This document shows, piece after piece, positions 16,231-25,145 of a stretch of 57,631 bases of DNA. The notes beneath the pieces are model-generated. The model ran no database searches, was not told the origin of the DNA, and was given only the letters and a program-made list of their open reading frames with translations. The DNA comes from Rubritepida sp. (lineage in GTDB: Bacteria; Pseudomonadota; Alphaproteobacteria; Acetobacterales; Acetobacteraceae): positions 1-57,631 of the forward strand of contig JAQGHY010000346.1 in assembly GCA_028291455.1 (NCBI GenBank), read 5' to 3'. Numbering within the stretch: the first letter of the stretch is position 1; every line of letters starts with the position of its first letter. The position numbers and the translations under genes are program-made.

Positions 16231-17223
16231 ATGGGCGTTGATCGTCATAGCGGTATGGGCCGGCGCGGCCTCGCGCTTCTGGCCGCCGGGCTGGGTGGCG
16301 TGCCGCCCGCCTTCGCACAAACCAATTTTCCGACCCGATCGCTGCGCCTGCTCGTGCCGTTCCCGCCAGCTGGGGCTGCCGATGTGATGTCGCGCGTGGT
16401 GGCGGACGCGGCGCGGCTGGTGATCGGCCAGTCGGTGGTGGTCGAGAACCGCTCGGGTGGCGGCGGCAGCATCGGCACCGAGGCCGCGATCCGCGCACCG
16501 GCGGATGGCTACACGATCCTGATGGGCAACCAGTCCACCCACTCCATCAATCCGGAGGCGCGGACCAACCTCGGCTATGACCCTGGGACGCAGCTGGTGC
16601 CGGTCGCCTCGGTCGGGAACGTCGCGCAGGTGATCTATGTGCGGAACTCCCTGGCGGTGCGGGACGTGCCTGAGTTGATCGCGCTGGCGAAGTCGAGGCC
16701 GGGCGAGATCAGCTACGGCAGCACGGGTGTGGGGACCGGCAGCCACCTGGCCATGATGCTGCTGGAGGGCCATGCGGGGATCGAGCTGAACCATGTGCCG
16801 TTCCGCGGCACCGCGCCGGCGACGGCGGCGCTGCTGGCGGGCCAGATCGACATGGCGATCGACACCATGCCGACGGCGCTGCCGCATATCAACGGCGGCA
16901 GCGTGCGCGCCATCGCGGTAACGACGACGGTGCGGCATCCCCGCCTGCCGGACGTGGCGGCGCTGCCCGAGGTCGGCTTCGGCGATTACGAGGCGGTGCT
17001 TTACTACGCGCTCTTCGCGCAAGCGGACACGCCGGCGCCGAACCTGGCGCGGCTGGGCGATGCCTTCGAGGCGACCATGGCTTTGCCGGCGGTGAGCGCG
17101 AAGCTGCTCGACATGGGCATCGATCCGCTGCCGGTGCCGCGCGCGCAGCTCCCGGCCTATATCGCGGCGGATCGCGCGCGTTGGGGTGCGGTCATTCGGC
17201 GCGCCGGCATCAAGGTGGAATAG
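16231..17223 (+). CDS. Bug/TctC-family periplasmic solute-binding protein
   Basis: 330 residues. The start at 16231 has GGGAG seven bases ahead. The signal peptide ends near PPAFAQ. The mature protein opens with FPTRSLRLLVPFPPAGAADV, and the blocks VVVENRSGGGGSIGTEAA, GYTILMGN and VPFRGTAPATAALLAGQIDM are standard for Bug receptors, which bind carboxylates or related anions with the first loop. No TctA/TctB membrane genes are nearby, so it is an orphan receptor that must share a transporter encoded elsewhere or act as a sensor. It is followed by the cyclase-family gene and is divergent from amidase-iclR. Confidence 0.9.
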   Translation: MGVDRHSGMGRRGLALLAAGLGGVPPAFAQTNFPTRSLRLLVPFPPAGAADVMSRVVADAARLVIGQSVVVENRSGGGGSIGTEAAIRAPADGYTILMGNQSTHSINPEARTNLGYDPGTQLVPVASVGNVAQVIYVRNSLAVRDVPELIALAKSRPGEISYGSTGVGTGSHLAMMLLEGHAGIELNHVPFRGTAPATAALLAGQIDMAIDTMPTALPHINGGSVRAIAVTTTVRHPRLPDVAALPEVGFGDYEAVLYYALFAQADTPAPNLARLGDAFEATMALPAVSAKLLDMGIDPLPVPRAQLPAYIAADRARWGAVIRRAGIKVE

Positions 17224-17225
17224 TC

Positions 17226-17241
17226 TTCCACATTACGGGAA
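17226..17241. promoter_or_regulatory. IclR-type operator 3 (variant)
   Basis: TTCCACATTACGGGAA sits directly after the Bug stop codon. Arms CTTCC/GGAAG (17225-17242) are perfect, but the spacer is one base longer than in operators 1 and 2. It may place the cyclase gene under the same regulator. Confidence 0.4.
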
Positions 17242-17326
17242 GCCGGGTTGCGCGCGACGGGGCCGCTCAGCAAGCTCGGCGAGACCATCGTCTTTTACTC
17301 ATCGTTTTTCTGGAGATACCGAGAGC

Positions 17327-18013
17327 ATGGAATTCGTCGATCTGAGCCGCGAACTCTTCCACAAGACCCAGGCGCACCCGTCGCATCCGCCCGTCATCAT
17401 GACGGTGTGGAACGACCACTCCGAGCCCAAGAAGGCGGGCAATACCACCTTCAGCAGCAAGGCGCTCTCCATCGCCTTTTCCGACCATGCCGGCACGCAT
17501 GTCGATGCGCCCGTGCATTTCGATCCGCGCCCGGAAGCGCTTTCCATCGACCAGGTGCCGCTGGAGAAATTCTACACCTCCGCCTTCTGCATCGACCTCT
17601 CGCATGTGCCGCTGAAGACCTCGGCGACGCTGGAGGAGGTCCAGGCGGCCGTCGCGAAATCCGGCGAGACCATCAAGAAGGGCGACACGGTGCTGATCTA
17701 CTTCGGCACCACCAAGCTCCTGGGAACGCCGGCGTACCAGCACGACTTCGCCGGCCTTTCGCTGCCGGCGATCCATTGGCTGGCGGAGCAGGGGATCGGC
17801 ATGTTCGGCGTCGAGGCGATCAGCCCGGCACCGGAGGGCGAGCCCAACTTCCAGGCGCATATGGCCTGCGCGGAGCTCGGCATCACGCATATGGAATGCC
17901 TCACCAACCTCGACAGCCTGCTCGGGCGCGGGCGCTTCACCTTCATCGGCTTTCCGCTGAAGATCCGCGGCGGCACGGCGAGCCCGATCCGCGCGGTGGC
18001 GCTGTTCGCGTAA
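17327..18013 (+). CDS. Cyclase-family metal-dependent hydrolase (kynurenine formamidase-like)
   Basis: 228 residues. The start at 17327 (MEFVDLSREL) has GGAG upstream. The metal-binding motif HAGTHVDAPVHF near residue 60 is the family hallmark (HxGTHxDxPxH); two further metal ligands follow in GVEAISP and the C-terminal part. Relatives hydrolyse N-formylkynurenine, isatin or cyclic imides/lactones. Placed behind the Bug receptor and opposite an amidase, it may take part in ring-opening or deformylation of the imported compound. This is inference; no kyn genes are adjacent. Confidence 0.8.
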   Translation: MEFVDLSRELFHKTQAHPSHPPVIMTVWNDHSEPKKAGNTTFSSKALSIAFSDHAGTHVDAPVHFDPRPEALSIDQVPLEKFYTSAFCIDLSHVPLKTSATLEEVQAAVAKSGETIKKGDTVLIYFGTTKLLGTPAYQHDFAGLSLPAIHWLAEQGIGMFGVEAISPAPEGEPNFQAHMACAELGITHMECLTNLDSLLGRGRFTFIGFPLKIRGGTASPIRAVALFA

Positions 18014-18050
18014 GTCTGGCGGAATGGGCTCCCTGACCGGAGCCCATCCC

Positions 18051-18689
18051 ATGCACCTGCTGCAGCCCGAATTCGCCATCGAGCGCGACGAGGCACTCGA
18101 CTTCGCCGCGCGGCGGGGCTTCGGCCTCCTGATCGCCCATGACGGCGGGCGGCCCATCGGCTCGCACCTGCCCTTCGTGTTGAAGCGCGAAGGGGCTGAT
18201 GTCACGGTGCAACTGCATGTGACCAAGGCCAATCCGCTGGCGGCGCTGGCGGATGGCCAGCGCGAGTTCCTCTTCGTAGTGACCGGGCCGGACACCTACA
18301 TCTCGAACGACTGGTATGACCGCCCGGATAACGTCTCGACCTGGCTCTACGAGGCGGTGCATCTCACCGGCCCGGCACGGCGGATGGAGCTGACGGCGAA
18401 CCGCGCCCATGGCGACGCGCTGCTTGCGGTGGCCGAGGCGCGGGCCGCGCCCAAGCCGCCGTGGGATCTCGAAGCCATGGAGCCGGTGAAGCGTGAGGCG
18501 ATGCTCGCCTTTATCGTGTCGCTGGAAATCGACGTCGCTCGCATCGAGGGGCAGCGCAAGCACAACCAGCTCAAGCCGGATTCCGACCACGTCGCGATCG
18601 TGCGCATGCTGCAACGCCGGGGCGAGGCGAACGGAATTGCCATTGCGACGCAGATGCGGGCGGCGCGGCCGGCGCTGGATTACGGCTGA
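18051..18689 (+). CDS. PaiB-family FMN-binding protein
   Basis: 212 residues from the ATG at 18051 (GGAG eight bases ahead). It has PaiB hallmarks: GRPIGSHLPFVL, LHVTKANPLAAL, and GPDTYISNDWYDRPDNVSTW with YEAVHLTG. The split beta-barrel resembles flavin reductases; Bacillus PaiB is described as a negative regulator of sporulation and degradative enzymes, but most homologues are uncharacterised. It sits 37 bases after the cyclase gene on the same strand and may be cotranscribed. Whether it is a regulator or a small flavin/haem-binding enzyme cannot be told. Confidence 0.82.
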   Translation: MHLLQPEFAIERDEALDFAARRGFGLLIAHDGGRPIGSHLPFVLKREGADVTVQLHVTKANPLAALADGQREFLFVVTGPDTYISNDWYDRPDNVSTWLYEAVHLTGPARRMELTANRAHGDALLAVAEARAAPKPPWDLEAMEPVKREAMLAFIVSLEIDVARIEGQRKHNQLKPDSDHVAIVRMLQRRGEANGIAIATQMRAARPALDYG

Positions 18690-18763
18690 TCGAGAAGCTG
18701 GGCGAAGCGCTGACCAGTTCGGGCAGATCATTCCGAAAGCGTAAGTAACGCAAACGCCTATTG

Positions 18764-18785
18764 TCGCAAATGCGAATTAGTCGCA
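18764..18785. promoter_or_regulatory. Fur-family operator candidate upstream of the DUF4198-like gene
   Basis: Two overlapping dyads: TCGCA-AA-TGCGA (18764-18775) and TGCGAATTAGTCGCA (18771-18785). The second matches TGCAAATCGCTCGCA in front of feoA (33051-33065) at 11 of 15 positions. Fur/Mur sites of TGCRAAT type are, from memory, common in alphaproteobacteria. Confidence 0.5.
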
Positions 18786-18879
18786 ATAAAGCGAACCAGG
18801 GAGGGGTTCCCTTGGGGAGAGCCAGCCGGGGGCGATTTGACGACACCCATCCTCACGCTTGATCGCGGTTGCCACGGCT

Positions 18880-18895
18880 CCACGCGATCGCGTGG
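18880..18895. repeat. Perfect 16-base palindrome
   Basis: CCACGCGATCGCGTGG is identical on both strands. It lies in the leader of the DUF4198-like gene and could be an operator or form an RNA hairpin. The core GCGATCGC alone is a common motif in GC-rich genomes, so the extension to 16 bases is the noteworthy part. Confidence 0.6.
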
Positions 18896-19037
18896 TTCGT
18901 CGCGCCCCCGGCGGCCCTCGGCACGAATTTTCTGCTAATCTATACGCCACGCGCGGCCACGCTTCTCAGGCCGCGCCGCCGGCGGTGGCCGGTCTCACAG
19001 GGCTCGGTTTCACGTCAATCTGAGAGGAAACGACATC

Positions 19038-19727
19038 ATGGGCATCCGCATATCCATGTTTCTGACGGCAGCCATCCTGGCAGCCATCGCCATCACCTTT
19101 TCCCTCGCCGCATCGGCGCATCAGGTCTGGCTGGAACGGGAGGGCGACACCGCGCGCGTCTATTTCGGCGAGCCGGTGGAGAATGTCCGCGAACGTTCGG
19201 GCGCGCTGCTGGACCGGATCGCCAGTCCCCGCCTCGCGGGCTCGGATGCCGCGCCGCTGCCGCTGCAGCGCCGGGAGGACCACGTCGCCATCACCCTGCC
19301 GGCCGGGACCGGAGACGTCTGGGTGATCGAGGATGGCCTGCAGCCCTTCGGCCGTCCCGGCGCCTCGGACCGGACGAAGGCGGTCATGCTCGCCCGCGAG
19401 GGACGCTCCGAGACGCGGCAGGTGCTGGAACTCGAGCTGGTCCCGGTGGTCGCCGGCGGCAACGAGTTCACGCTGATGCTGCGCGGCGAGCCGGTGCCCC
19501 GCGCGGAGGTGACGCTGGTCGCGCCGCCGCGCTGGGAGCGCAAGCTGCGCACCGACCTCCAGGGCCGCGTGCGCTTCGAGACGCCCTGGGCCGGGCGCTA
19601 CGTCGCGGAGGCGATTTATCTCGACAACCGGTCCGGCGGCTCGGGCGAGGCGAGCTACGCGCGGCTGCGCTACGTCTCGACGCTGTCCTTCACCGTGGCC
19701 GAGGGGATCGCCTGGGAGGACCGGTGA
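19038..19727 (+). CDS. DUF4198/NikM-like exported protein
   Basis: 229 residues. The signal peptide ends at LAASAHQ, so the mature N-terminus carries an early His (AHQVWLE), as in the metal-binding periplasmic component of DUF4198 and NikM-like proteins. The C-terminal beta-sandwich includes LRTDLQGRVRFETPWAGRYVAEAI and LSFTVAEG. DUF4198 proteins often stand next to TonB receptors or nickel/cobalt uptake systems; no such gene is adjacent here. The Fur-like dyad upstream supports a metal-related role. It is convergent with the Bug gene 3 bases away. Confidence 0.75.
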   Translation: MGIRISMFLTAAILAAIAITFSLAASAHQVWLEREGDTARVYFGEPVENVRERSGALLDRIASPRLAGSDAAPLPLQRREDHVAITLPAGTGDVWVIEDGLQPFGRPGASDRTKAVMLAREGRSETRQVLELELVPVVAGGNEFTLMLRGEPVPRAEVTLVAPPRWERKLRTDLQGRVRFETPWAGRYVAEAIYLDNRSGGSGEASYARLRYVSTLSFTVAEGIAWEDR

Positions 19728-19730
19728 GCC

Positions 19731-20702
19731 TCACCCCAGCGTGATGCCCGCCGACCGCACCACCTCGACCGCGATGCGCCGCTGCCCGTCGAGCCAGTTC
19801 GCGAAGGCCTCCGGCGCGCTGCCCACCATGATCGCACCAGCGGGGTCCATTCGGGCGCGGACGGCGGCCGAGCGGGCCGAGACCGCGGCCGCCGCGGCGA
19901 TGCGCATGATCGGGCCCGTCGGCGTGCCGGTTGCGGCGAAGACGCCGTTCCAGTCGTTGATGTCGTAGCCGGGGAAGCCAGATTCCGCGATCGTGGGCAC
20001 GTCCGGCAGCGAGGGGATGCGCTGGGCGCTCGTCACCGCCAGGTTGCGCGCGCGGCCGGACATTACCGGCGCTCGGACCGAGTTGGTGGTGATCAGCACG
20101 GCATCGATCGAACCCGCCATGATGTCGCGCGCCGCATCCGCCCCGCCGCGATAGGGCGCGTGCACCAGGTGGATTCCGGCCTGCTGCTCGAAGGCGGCGA
20201 GCGCCAGATGGGCCATGCCGGCTGCGGGCGGCGTGCCGACGCTGATGGTATTGGGCCGCGCCTTCGCCAGCGCGATGAACTCGGCCAGCGTGCGGGCCGG
20301 GAAATCCTGCTTCACCGCGATCACCTGCGGAAAGGAGGAGATCTGCGTCACGGGCACGAAGGCCGTCAGGTAGTCGAAGGGCAGGTCGCGCATCAGCACG
20401 GGGTTGGTGAGCTGGTTCGCGGCGTCGACGAGGAAGGTGTAACCGTCGCGCGGGGATTGCAGCGTGGCATTGGCCGCGATGGTGGCGTTCCCGCCCGTGC
20501 GGTTTTCGATGATGATGCTCTGGCCGAGCGATTCCTGCATGTCGGCGGCGATCGAGCGGGCCGCGGTGTCAGCCGCGCCGCCGGCGGCGAAGGCGACGAT
20601 GAAGCGGATGGGCCGGTTGGGCCAATCCGCCTGGGCATAAGCGAGCATGGGCGTCGCGAGTGCCGCGCCCATTAGGGCGCGGCGGTGGATCTTGTTTTTC
20701 AT
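19731..20702 (-). CDS. Bug/TctC-family periplasmic solute-binding protein, second copy
   Basis: 323 residues. The signal peptide RRALMGAALATPMLAYAQ is followed by WPNRPIRFIVAFAAGGAADTA. Other family blocks: SIIIENRTGGNATIAANA, GYTFLVDAANQL, HAPYRGGADAARDIMAGSID. It is last gene of the leftward operon 25006-19731, thirty bases after leuB. This makes it the likely receptor for the compound processed by the preceding enzymes. As with the first Bug gene, TctA/TctB are not encoded nearby. Confidence 0.9.
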   Translation of the reverse strand: MKNKIHRRALMGAALATPMLAYAQADWPNRPIRFIVAFAAGGAADTAARSIAADMQESLGQSIIIENRTGGNATIAANATLQSPRDGYTFLVDAANQLTNPVLMRDLPFDYLTAFVPVTQISSFPQVIAVKQDFPARTLAEFIALAKARPNTISVGTPPAAGMAHLALAAFEQQAGIHLVHAPYRGGADAARDIMAGSIDAVLITTNSVRAPVMSGRARNLAVTSAQRIPSLPDVPTIAESGFPGYDINDWNGVFAATGTPTGPIMRIAAAAAVSARSAAVRARMDPAGAIMVGSAPEAFANWLDGQRRIAVEVVRSAGITLG

Positions 20703-20732
20703 TGTCGTTCCTCCCTGTCGTATTGTTGGTTC

Positions 20733-21809
20733 CTAGTTGGTCAAGCGGGCGATCTCCCTCGCGACCGCTTCGCCCATGGCTTGCGTGCCGACGAGCGTCG
20801 CACCTTCTTCCATGATGTCGGCGGTGCGCAGGCCGTCGGCGAGCACGCGGCGCACCGCCGCCTCGATCCGTTCGGCCATCTCGGGCTTGTTGAGCGAGTG
20901 GCGCAGCATCATCGCGGCGGAGAGGATCGAGGCCAGCGGATTGGCGATGTCCTTGCCGGCGATATCGGGAGCGGAGCCATGTACCGGCTCGTAGAGGCCG
21001 CGCGATTCCGCGTTCAGCGAAGCCGAGGGCAGCATGCCGATGGAGCCCGTCAGCATCGCCGCCGCATCGGACAGGATATCGCCGAAGATATTGCCGGTGA
21101 CGATCACGTCGAAGTCCCGCGGCTTGCGGACAAGGTGCATGGCGGCGGCATCCACATACATGTGGCTGAGCGCGACGTCCGGATATTCGCGGCCGACTTC
21201 GGTCACCACCTCGCGCCAGAGCTGGCTCGTCTCCAGCACGTTGGCCTTGTCCACCGAGCAGAGCTTGTTGCGCCGCTTCTGCGCGGCCTTGAAGCCGGCA
21301 TGGGCGACGCGGCGGACCTCGCTCTCGCTGTAGCGCATGGTGTTGAAGCCGACGCGCTCGCCGTTCTCGATGCGGATGCCGCGCGGCGTGCCGAAATAGA
21401 TGTCGCCGGTGAGTTCGCGCAGGACCACGAGGTCCACGCCCTCCAGCGCCTCGCGCCGCAGCGTGGAGGCGCCGATCAGCTCGGGGAAGGCGAAGACGGG
21501 CCGGAAATTGGCGAAGAGGTCGAGGCGCTTGCGCAGGCGCAGCAGCCCGTGGCCGCCGCGCGCTTCGGGTGGACGAAGGTCGCTCTCATAGGTGCCGGCG
21601 GCCCCGAAGAGGATGGCGTCCGCGCGCTCGGCCAGGGCCACCGTTTCTTCGGGCAGCGGGTCGCCCGTGGTGTCGTAGGCGGCATCGCCGATCTTTGCCT
21701 CGGCGAACTCGAATTGCGGGCCGTTGGCGGCGACGGCGCGGAGCGCCTTCACCGCCTGCGCCGTGACTTCAGGACCAATTCCGTCGCCGCCCATAACCGC
21801 GATGTGCAT
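20733..21809 (-). CDS. leuB: 3-isopropylmalate dehydrogenase family protein (LeuB-like)
   Basis: 358 residues, NAD-dependent beta-hydroxyacid oxidative decarboxylase fold. GDGIGPEV opens the protein; [17 protein letters not shown] with its two Leu residues and Arg set, [10 protein letters not shown] with the Tyr, SVDKANVL with the catalytic Lys and NIFGDILSD with metal Asp residues are all LeuB-like. [10 protein letters not shown] forms the NAD site. The Glu that normally precedes the Leu pair is replaced by GGHG. It could make 2-oxoisocaproate in leucine synthesis, but the setting (Fe-ADH, Bug, MarR) also fits a catabolic isozyme for another 3-substituted malate. Confidence 0.85.
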   Translation of the reverse strand: MHIAVMGGDGIGPEVTAQAVKALRAVAANGPQFEFAEAKIGDAAYDTTGDPLPEETVALAERADAILFGAAGTYESDLRPPEARGGHGLLRLRKRLDLFANFRPVFAFPELIGASTLRREALEGVDLVVLRELTGDIYFGTPRGIRIENGERVGFNTMRYSESEVRRVAHAGFKAAQKRRNKLCSVDKANVLETSQLWREVVTEVGREYPDVALSHMYVDAAAMHLVRKPRDFDVIVTGNIFGDILSDAAAMLTGSIGMLPSASLNAESRGLYEPVHGSAPDIAGKDIANPLASILSAAMMLRHSLNKPEMAERIEAAVRRVLADGLRTADIMEEGATLVGTQAMGEAVAREIARLTN

Positions 21810-21824
21810 GCCGTTTCTCTCCGT

Positions 21825-22424
21825 TCAGGAATTGCCGCGGCCGATGCGTCGCTCGAAGGCGGCGATGTCGTCGGCGTGAGTGAGGGTGAAGGCCAGCTCG
21901 TCGAGCCCTTCGAGCAGGCTGCGCTTGGCGAAGGGGTCGATGTCGAATTGCCAGACGGTGCCGCCGGCCGAGGTCACGGTCTGCGCGGGAAGGTCGACGC
22001 TGATCTCCGCGCCGGGTTCGGCCTCGGCCTCCGCCATCAGCTCGGCCACGGCATCGGCCGGCAGCACGATGGCGAGCATGCCGTTCTTGACCGAGTTGTT
22101 CGCGAAGATATCGCCGAAGGAAGGCGCGATCACCGCGCGGATGCCATGGTCGTACAGCGCCCAGACCGCGTTCTCGCGCGAGGAACCGCAGGCGAAATTG
22201 GCACCGCCGAGGACGATGCGGGCCTCCCGCCAATGCGGCCGGTTCAGCGGGAAATCCTCGACCTCCGAACCATCAGGGGCGAGGCGCACGTCGCGGAACA
22301 GGTATTCGCCGTGATTGTCGTCGCGCGGCCGGGCCAGGTAGCGCGCAGGGAGGATCTGGTCGGTGTCGATATTGGCGCGCGCGAAGGGCACGGCCCCGGC
22401 GCGGATGCGGCTGACGGGTTCCAT
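21825..22424 (-). CDS. leuD: 3-isopropylmalate dehydratase small subunit (LeuD-like)
   Basis: 199 residues. The ANIDTDQILPARYL motif and GGANFACGSSRENAVWAL are the substrate-binding swivel-domain hallmarks of LeuD. It forms a heterodimer with the large subunit encoded 3 bases upstream and completes the isomerisation of 2- to 3-substituted malates. The length is typical. The gene order C-D-B on one transcript is that of classical leucine operons. Confidence 0.9.
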   Translation of the reverse strand: MEPVSRIRAGAVPFARANIDTDQILPARYLARPRDDNHGEYLFRDVRLAPDGSEVEDFPLNRPHWREARIVLGGANFACGSSRENAVWALYDHGIRAVIAPSFGDIFANNSVKNGMLAIVLPADAVAELMAEAEAEPGAEISVDLPAQTVTSAGGTVWQFDIDPFAKRSLLEGLDELAFTLTHADDIAAFERRIGRGNS

Positions 22425-22427
22425 GGC

Positions 22428-23858
22428 TCAGGCGTCCTTCATCAGGCGGCGCACATCGGTGAGGCGGCCCTCGATCGCCGCGGCGGCGGCCATGGCGGGG
22501 CCCATCAGATGGGTGCGCGCCCCCGGCCCTTGCCGGCCCCGAAAGTTGCGGTTGGAGGTGGAGGCGACGCGCTCGCCGGGGGCGGCGATCTCGCCGTTGG
22601 TGCCGAGGCACATGGAGCAGCCGGCCTCCCGCCAATCGAAGCCGGCCTCGATAAAGATGCGGTCCAGCCCCTCCGCCTCCGCCTGGCGCTTCACGGGTGC
22701 GGAGCCCGGCACCACCCAGGCGGTCACGCCCTCGGCCACGCGGCGGCCCTGCGCGATGGCGGCGGCGGCGCGCAGGTCCTCGATGCGGCCGTTGGTGCAG
22801 GAGCCGATGAAGACGCGGTTCACGGCGATGCTCTCCAGCGGCGTGTCGGCGGTCAGGCCCATATAGGCGAAGTTGTCGGCCATGATCGCGCGGCGTGCGG
22901 CGTCGGGCTCGTCGTCCGGATTTGGGATGCTGCCGTCGATGGGCAGGGCATCCTCGGGGCTGTTGCCCCAGGTGACCATGGGCGCGATGGCGCCCCCGTC
23001 CAGCGTGACCTCGCGGTCAAAGAGGGCGGCGGGGTCGCTCGGCAGGCGGCGCCAGCGGGCGAGCTCGGTATCCCAATCGGCGCCCTTGGGCGCGAAGTCG
23101 CGGCCGGCGATATAGGCGTAGGTGGTCTCGTCGGGGGCCACCATGCCGGCGCGGCCACCGGCCTCGATCGACATGTTGCAGAGGGTGAGGCGGCCTTCCA
23201 TCGAAAGCCCGCGAATGGCGCTGCCGGCATATTCCATGACATGTCCGGTCGCGCCCGCCGTGCCGATGCGCGCGATGATGGCTAGAATCACGTCCTTGGC
23301 CGTTACGCCGTAGCCGAGCTCGCCATCCACGGTGATGCGCATGGTCAGCGGCCGGCGCTGCCACAGCGTCTGCGAGCCCAGCACATGCGCGACCTCGGTT
23401 GCGCCGATGCCGAAGGCCAGCGCACCCAGCGCGCCATGGGTGGAGGTGTGGCTGTCGCCGCAGACGATCAGCATGCCCGGCTGGCTAATGCCGGTCTCGG
23501 GGCCGACGACATGCACGATGCCCTGGTTGCCGTCCTTCAGGCCAAACAGCCGAAAGCCGGAGGCGGCGGCGTTGCGCTCCAGCGCCTCGACCATGCCGCG
23601 ATTCTCCTCGTTGGTCATGGCCGCCCGTTCCGTCGGGTCGGTGGAGACGTAGTGGTCGGGCGTGGCGAAGGTGCGCTCGGGCGCGCGGGGGGAGATGCCG
23701 CGCTTGCGCAGCATCTCGAAGGCGGGGGCCGAGCCGTCATGCACGAGGTGGCGGTCGACGTAGAGCAGGGTCTGGCCGTCCTCGCGCTCCAGCACGCGGT
23801 GGGCGTCCCAGATCTTGTCGAACATGGTGCGTGGCTCGTTGGCATCCGCTTCGATCAT
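22428..23858 (-). CDS. leuC: 3-isopropylmalate dehydratase large subunit (LeuC-like)
   Basis: 476 residues, aconitase superfamily. The three [4Fe-4S] cysteines are seen in [11 protein letters not shown] and [30 protein letters not shown] and [12 protein letters not shown] carry substrate- and cluster-site residues. The ATG at 23858 follows GGAG and stands 5 bases after the Fe-ADH stop; an internal ATG at 23825 ([11 protein letters not shown]) is where many LeuC proteins begin. The length is normal. It acts with LeuD in the cytoplasm. Confidence 0.9.
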   Translation of the reverse strand: MIEADANEPRTMFDKIWDAHRVLEREDGQTLLYVDRHLVHDGSAPAFEMLRKRGISPRAPERTFATPDHYVSTDPTERAAMTNEENRGMVEALERNAAASGFRLFGLKDGNQGIVHVVGPETGISQPGMLIVCGDSHTSTHGALGALAFGIGATEVAHVLGSQTLWQRRPLTMRITVDGELGYGVTAKDVILAIIARIGTAGATGHVMEYAGSAIRGLSMEGRLTLCNMSIEAGGRAGMVAPDETTYAYIAGRDFAPKGADWDTELARWRRLPSDPAALFDREVTLDGGAIAPMVTWGNSPEDALPIDGSIPNPDDEPDAARRAIMADNFAYMGLTADTPLESIAVNRVFIGSCTNGRIEDLRAAAAIAQGRRVAEGVTAWVVPGSAPVKRQAEAEGLDRIFIEAGFDWREAGCSMCLGTNGEIAAPGERVASTSNRNFRGRQGPGARTHLMGPAMAAAAAIEGRLTDVRRLMKDA

Positions 23859-23863
23859 GGGCG

Positions 23864-25006
23864 CTATTCTCCGGCATGGGCGGTGCGCAGCAGAGCGAGA
23901 TAGTCCGCCTGCGTCGCGCGTCGCGGATTGGTCAGGTGGTGGTGGTCGAGCATGGCGGCGGCGGCGATTGCGGGCAGGACGGATTCCGGCACGCCCATCT
24001 CGGCCAGCGTGGCGGGAAGGCCGATGATGCGCGACATCGCGGCGATGGCATCGGCGAGGAGTTCCGCACCCTCGGGCTCGTCCATGGCGGTGGCGAGGAT
24101 CGGCAAGACCGATGCGATGTTCGGCGCATTGAAGCGCAGCACATGGGGCAACAGCACGGCGTTCAGCGTGCCGTGGTGCAGCGGCACCGCGAGGCCGCCG
24201 AGCGGGTGGGACAGCGCGTGAACGGCGCCGAGGCCTTTCTGGAAGGCCAGGGCGCCCTGCATGGAAGCGAGCATCATCGCCTCACGCGCATCGGCATCCG
24301 CGCCATCGGCGACGGCCAGCGGCAAGGCACGCCAGGCGCGGGCCAGCCCGTCGCGCGCGATGGCAGCGGCGATGGGATTCACGCGCGGCGAGCAGAGCGT
24401 TTCCACGCAATGCGCGAGCGCATCCATGCCGGTGCCGGCGGTCAGCAGCGGTGGCAGGCCGAGCGTGAGGTCGGGGTCGCAGATGGCGGCGCGCGGAATG
24501 AGGTAGGGGCTGCCGATGGAAAGCTTGCGGCCGTCATCCAGCACGATCAGCGCGCCGCGGCTCACCTCGCTGCCGGTGCCCGAGGTGGTGGGGATGGCGA
24601 CAACCGGTGCGCAGCGGTCGGTGATGCGCGCGAGGCCGCCCTCGATGACGGCGTAGGGGGCGAGGCTATCGCCGCCGTGGGTCGCCAGCAGCGCAACGGC
24701 CTTGGCGAGATCGAGCGGCGAGCCGCCGCCCAGGCCGATCACGCCATCCGCGCCATGCGCCAGGAACGCGCGCGTCGCGGCGCGAACGGCGGCCTCGGTC
24801 GGGTTGGGCGGCACCGCGTCGAAGACGGCGATGGACATGGCGGCGGGCAGCACGGCGCGGATGCGATCGAGCAGGCCGGCCGCGACGATGCCGGCATCCG
24901 TGACCAGCAGCGGCCGGACGATGCCAGCCAGCGCCAGCTCCTCCGCCAAGGTCGCGATGGCACCGCGCGCGAACTGCACGCGGTTGAGATAGACCATCAG
25001 CCCCAT
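23864..25006 (-). CDS. Iron-containing (type III) alcohol dehydrogenase
   Basis: 380 residues. The NAD(P) motif [15 protein letters not shown], the block [15 protein letters not shown], and metal ligands in [19 protein letters not shown] and [17 protein letters not shown] are all present. Members oxidise alcohols or act as maleylacetate reductase or hydroxyacid-oxoacid transhydrogenase. It is first gene of the leftward operon with leuCDB and the Bug receptor, an order not seen in standard leucine operons. The substrate is unknown. A second ATG at 24997 is an alternative start. Confidence 0.88.
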   Translation of the reverse strand: MGLMVYLNRVQFARGAIATLAEELALAGIVRPLLVTDAGIVAAGLLDRIRAVLPAAMSIAVFDAVPPNPTEAAVRAATRAFLAHGADGVIGLGGGSPLDLAKAVALLATHGGDSLAPYAVIEGGLARITDRCAPVVAIPTTSGTGSEVSRGALIVLDDGRKLSIGSPYLIPRAAICDPDLTLGLPPLLTAGTGMDALAHCVETLCSPRVNPIAAAIARDGLARAWRALPLAVADGADADAREAMMLASMQGALAFQKGLGAVHALSHPLGGLAVPLHHGTLNAVLLPHVLRFNAPNIASVLPILATAMDEPEGAELLADAIAAMSRIIGLPATLAEMGVPESVLPAIAAAAMLDHHHLTNPRRATQADYLALLRTAHAGE

Positions 25007-25128
25007 GCGGCGTGACGTCCCGCAGCGCCCGTGGGTAGGTTCCCACTCATCGGCATTTCCTCCATGCGGGAAGGATGGGCCAGAACCGGGGCGCCTGGGA
25101 AGGCACGTCTTGATCGGGCGCGAATTGA

Positions 25129-25140
25129 GGGTATATACCC
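25129..25140. promoter_or_regulatory. MarR operator candidate 1
   Basis: GGGTATATACCC is a perfect 12-base palindrome ending five bases before the marR ATG, between the divergent Fe-ADH operon and marR. A nearly identical copy stands before the MFS gene. Confidence 0.65.
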
Positions 25141-25145
25141 GCGTT

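Larger units (their letters stand above)
18690..19037. promoter_or_regulatory. Long intergenic region with Fur-like dyad, perfect palindrome and long leader
   Basis: No gene is visible. It contains the TCGCA/TGCGA dyads at 18764-18785, a possible promoter TTGTCG (18761-18766)/18/AATAAA (18785-18790) overlapped by them, a perfect 16-base palindrome at 18880-18895 and the ribosome site GAGAGGAAACG just before 19038. If that promoter is used, the leader is about 240 bases. I looked for a cobalamin or other known riboswitch and saw none. Confidence 0.45.

Noticed and set aside
18797-19037. Possible cobalamin riboswitch in the DUF4198-like leader
   Set aside because: The conserved B12-box and core strings are not there; only a palindrome and GC-rich stretches.
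20685-23285. 866-codon open frame opposite leuB, leuD and leuC
   Set aside because: A shadow of three well-conserved genes; His/Asp/Gly-rich and without domains.
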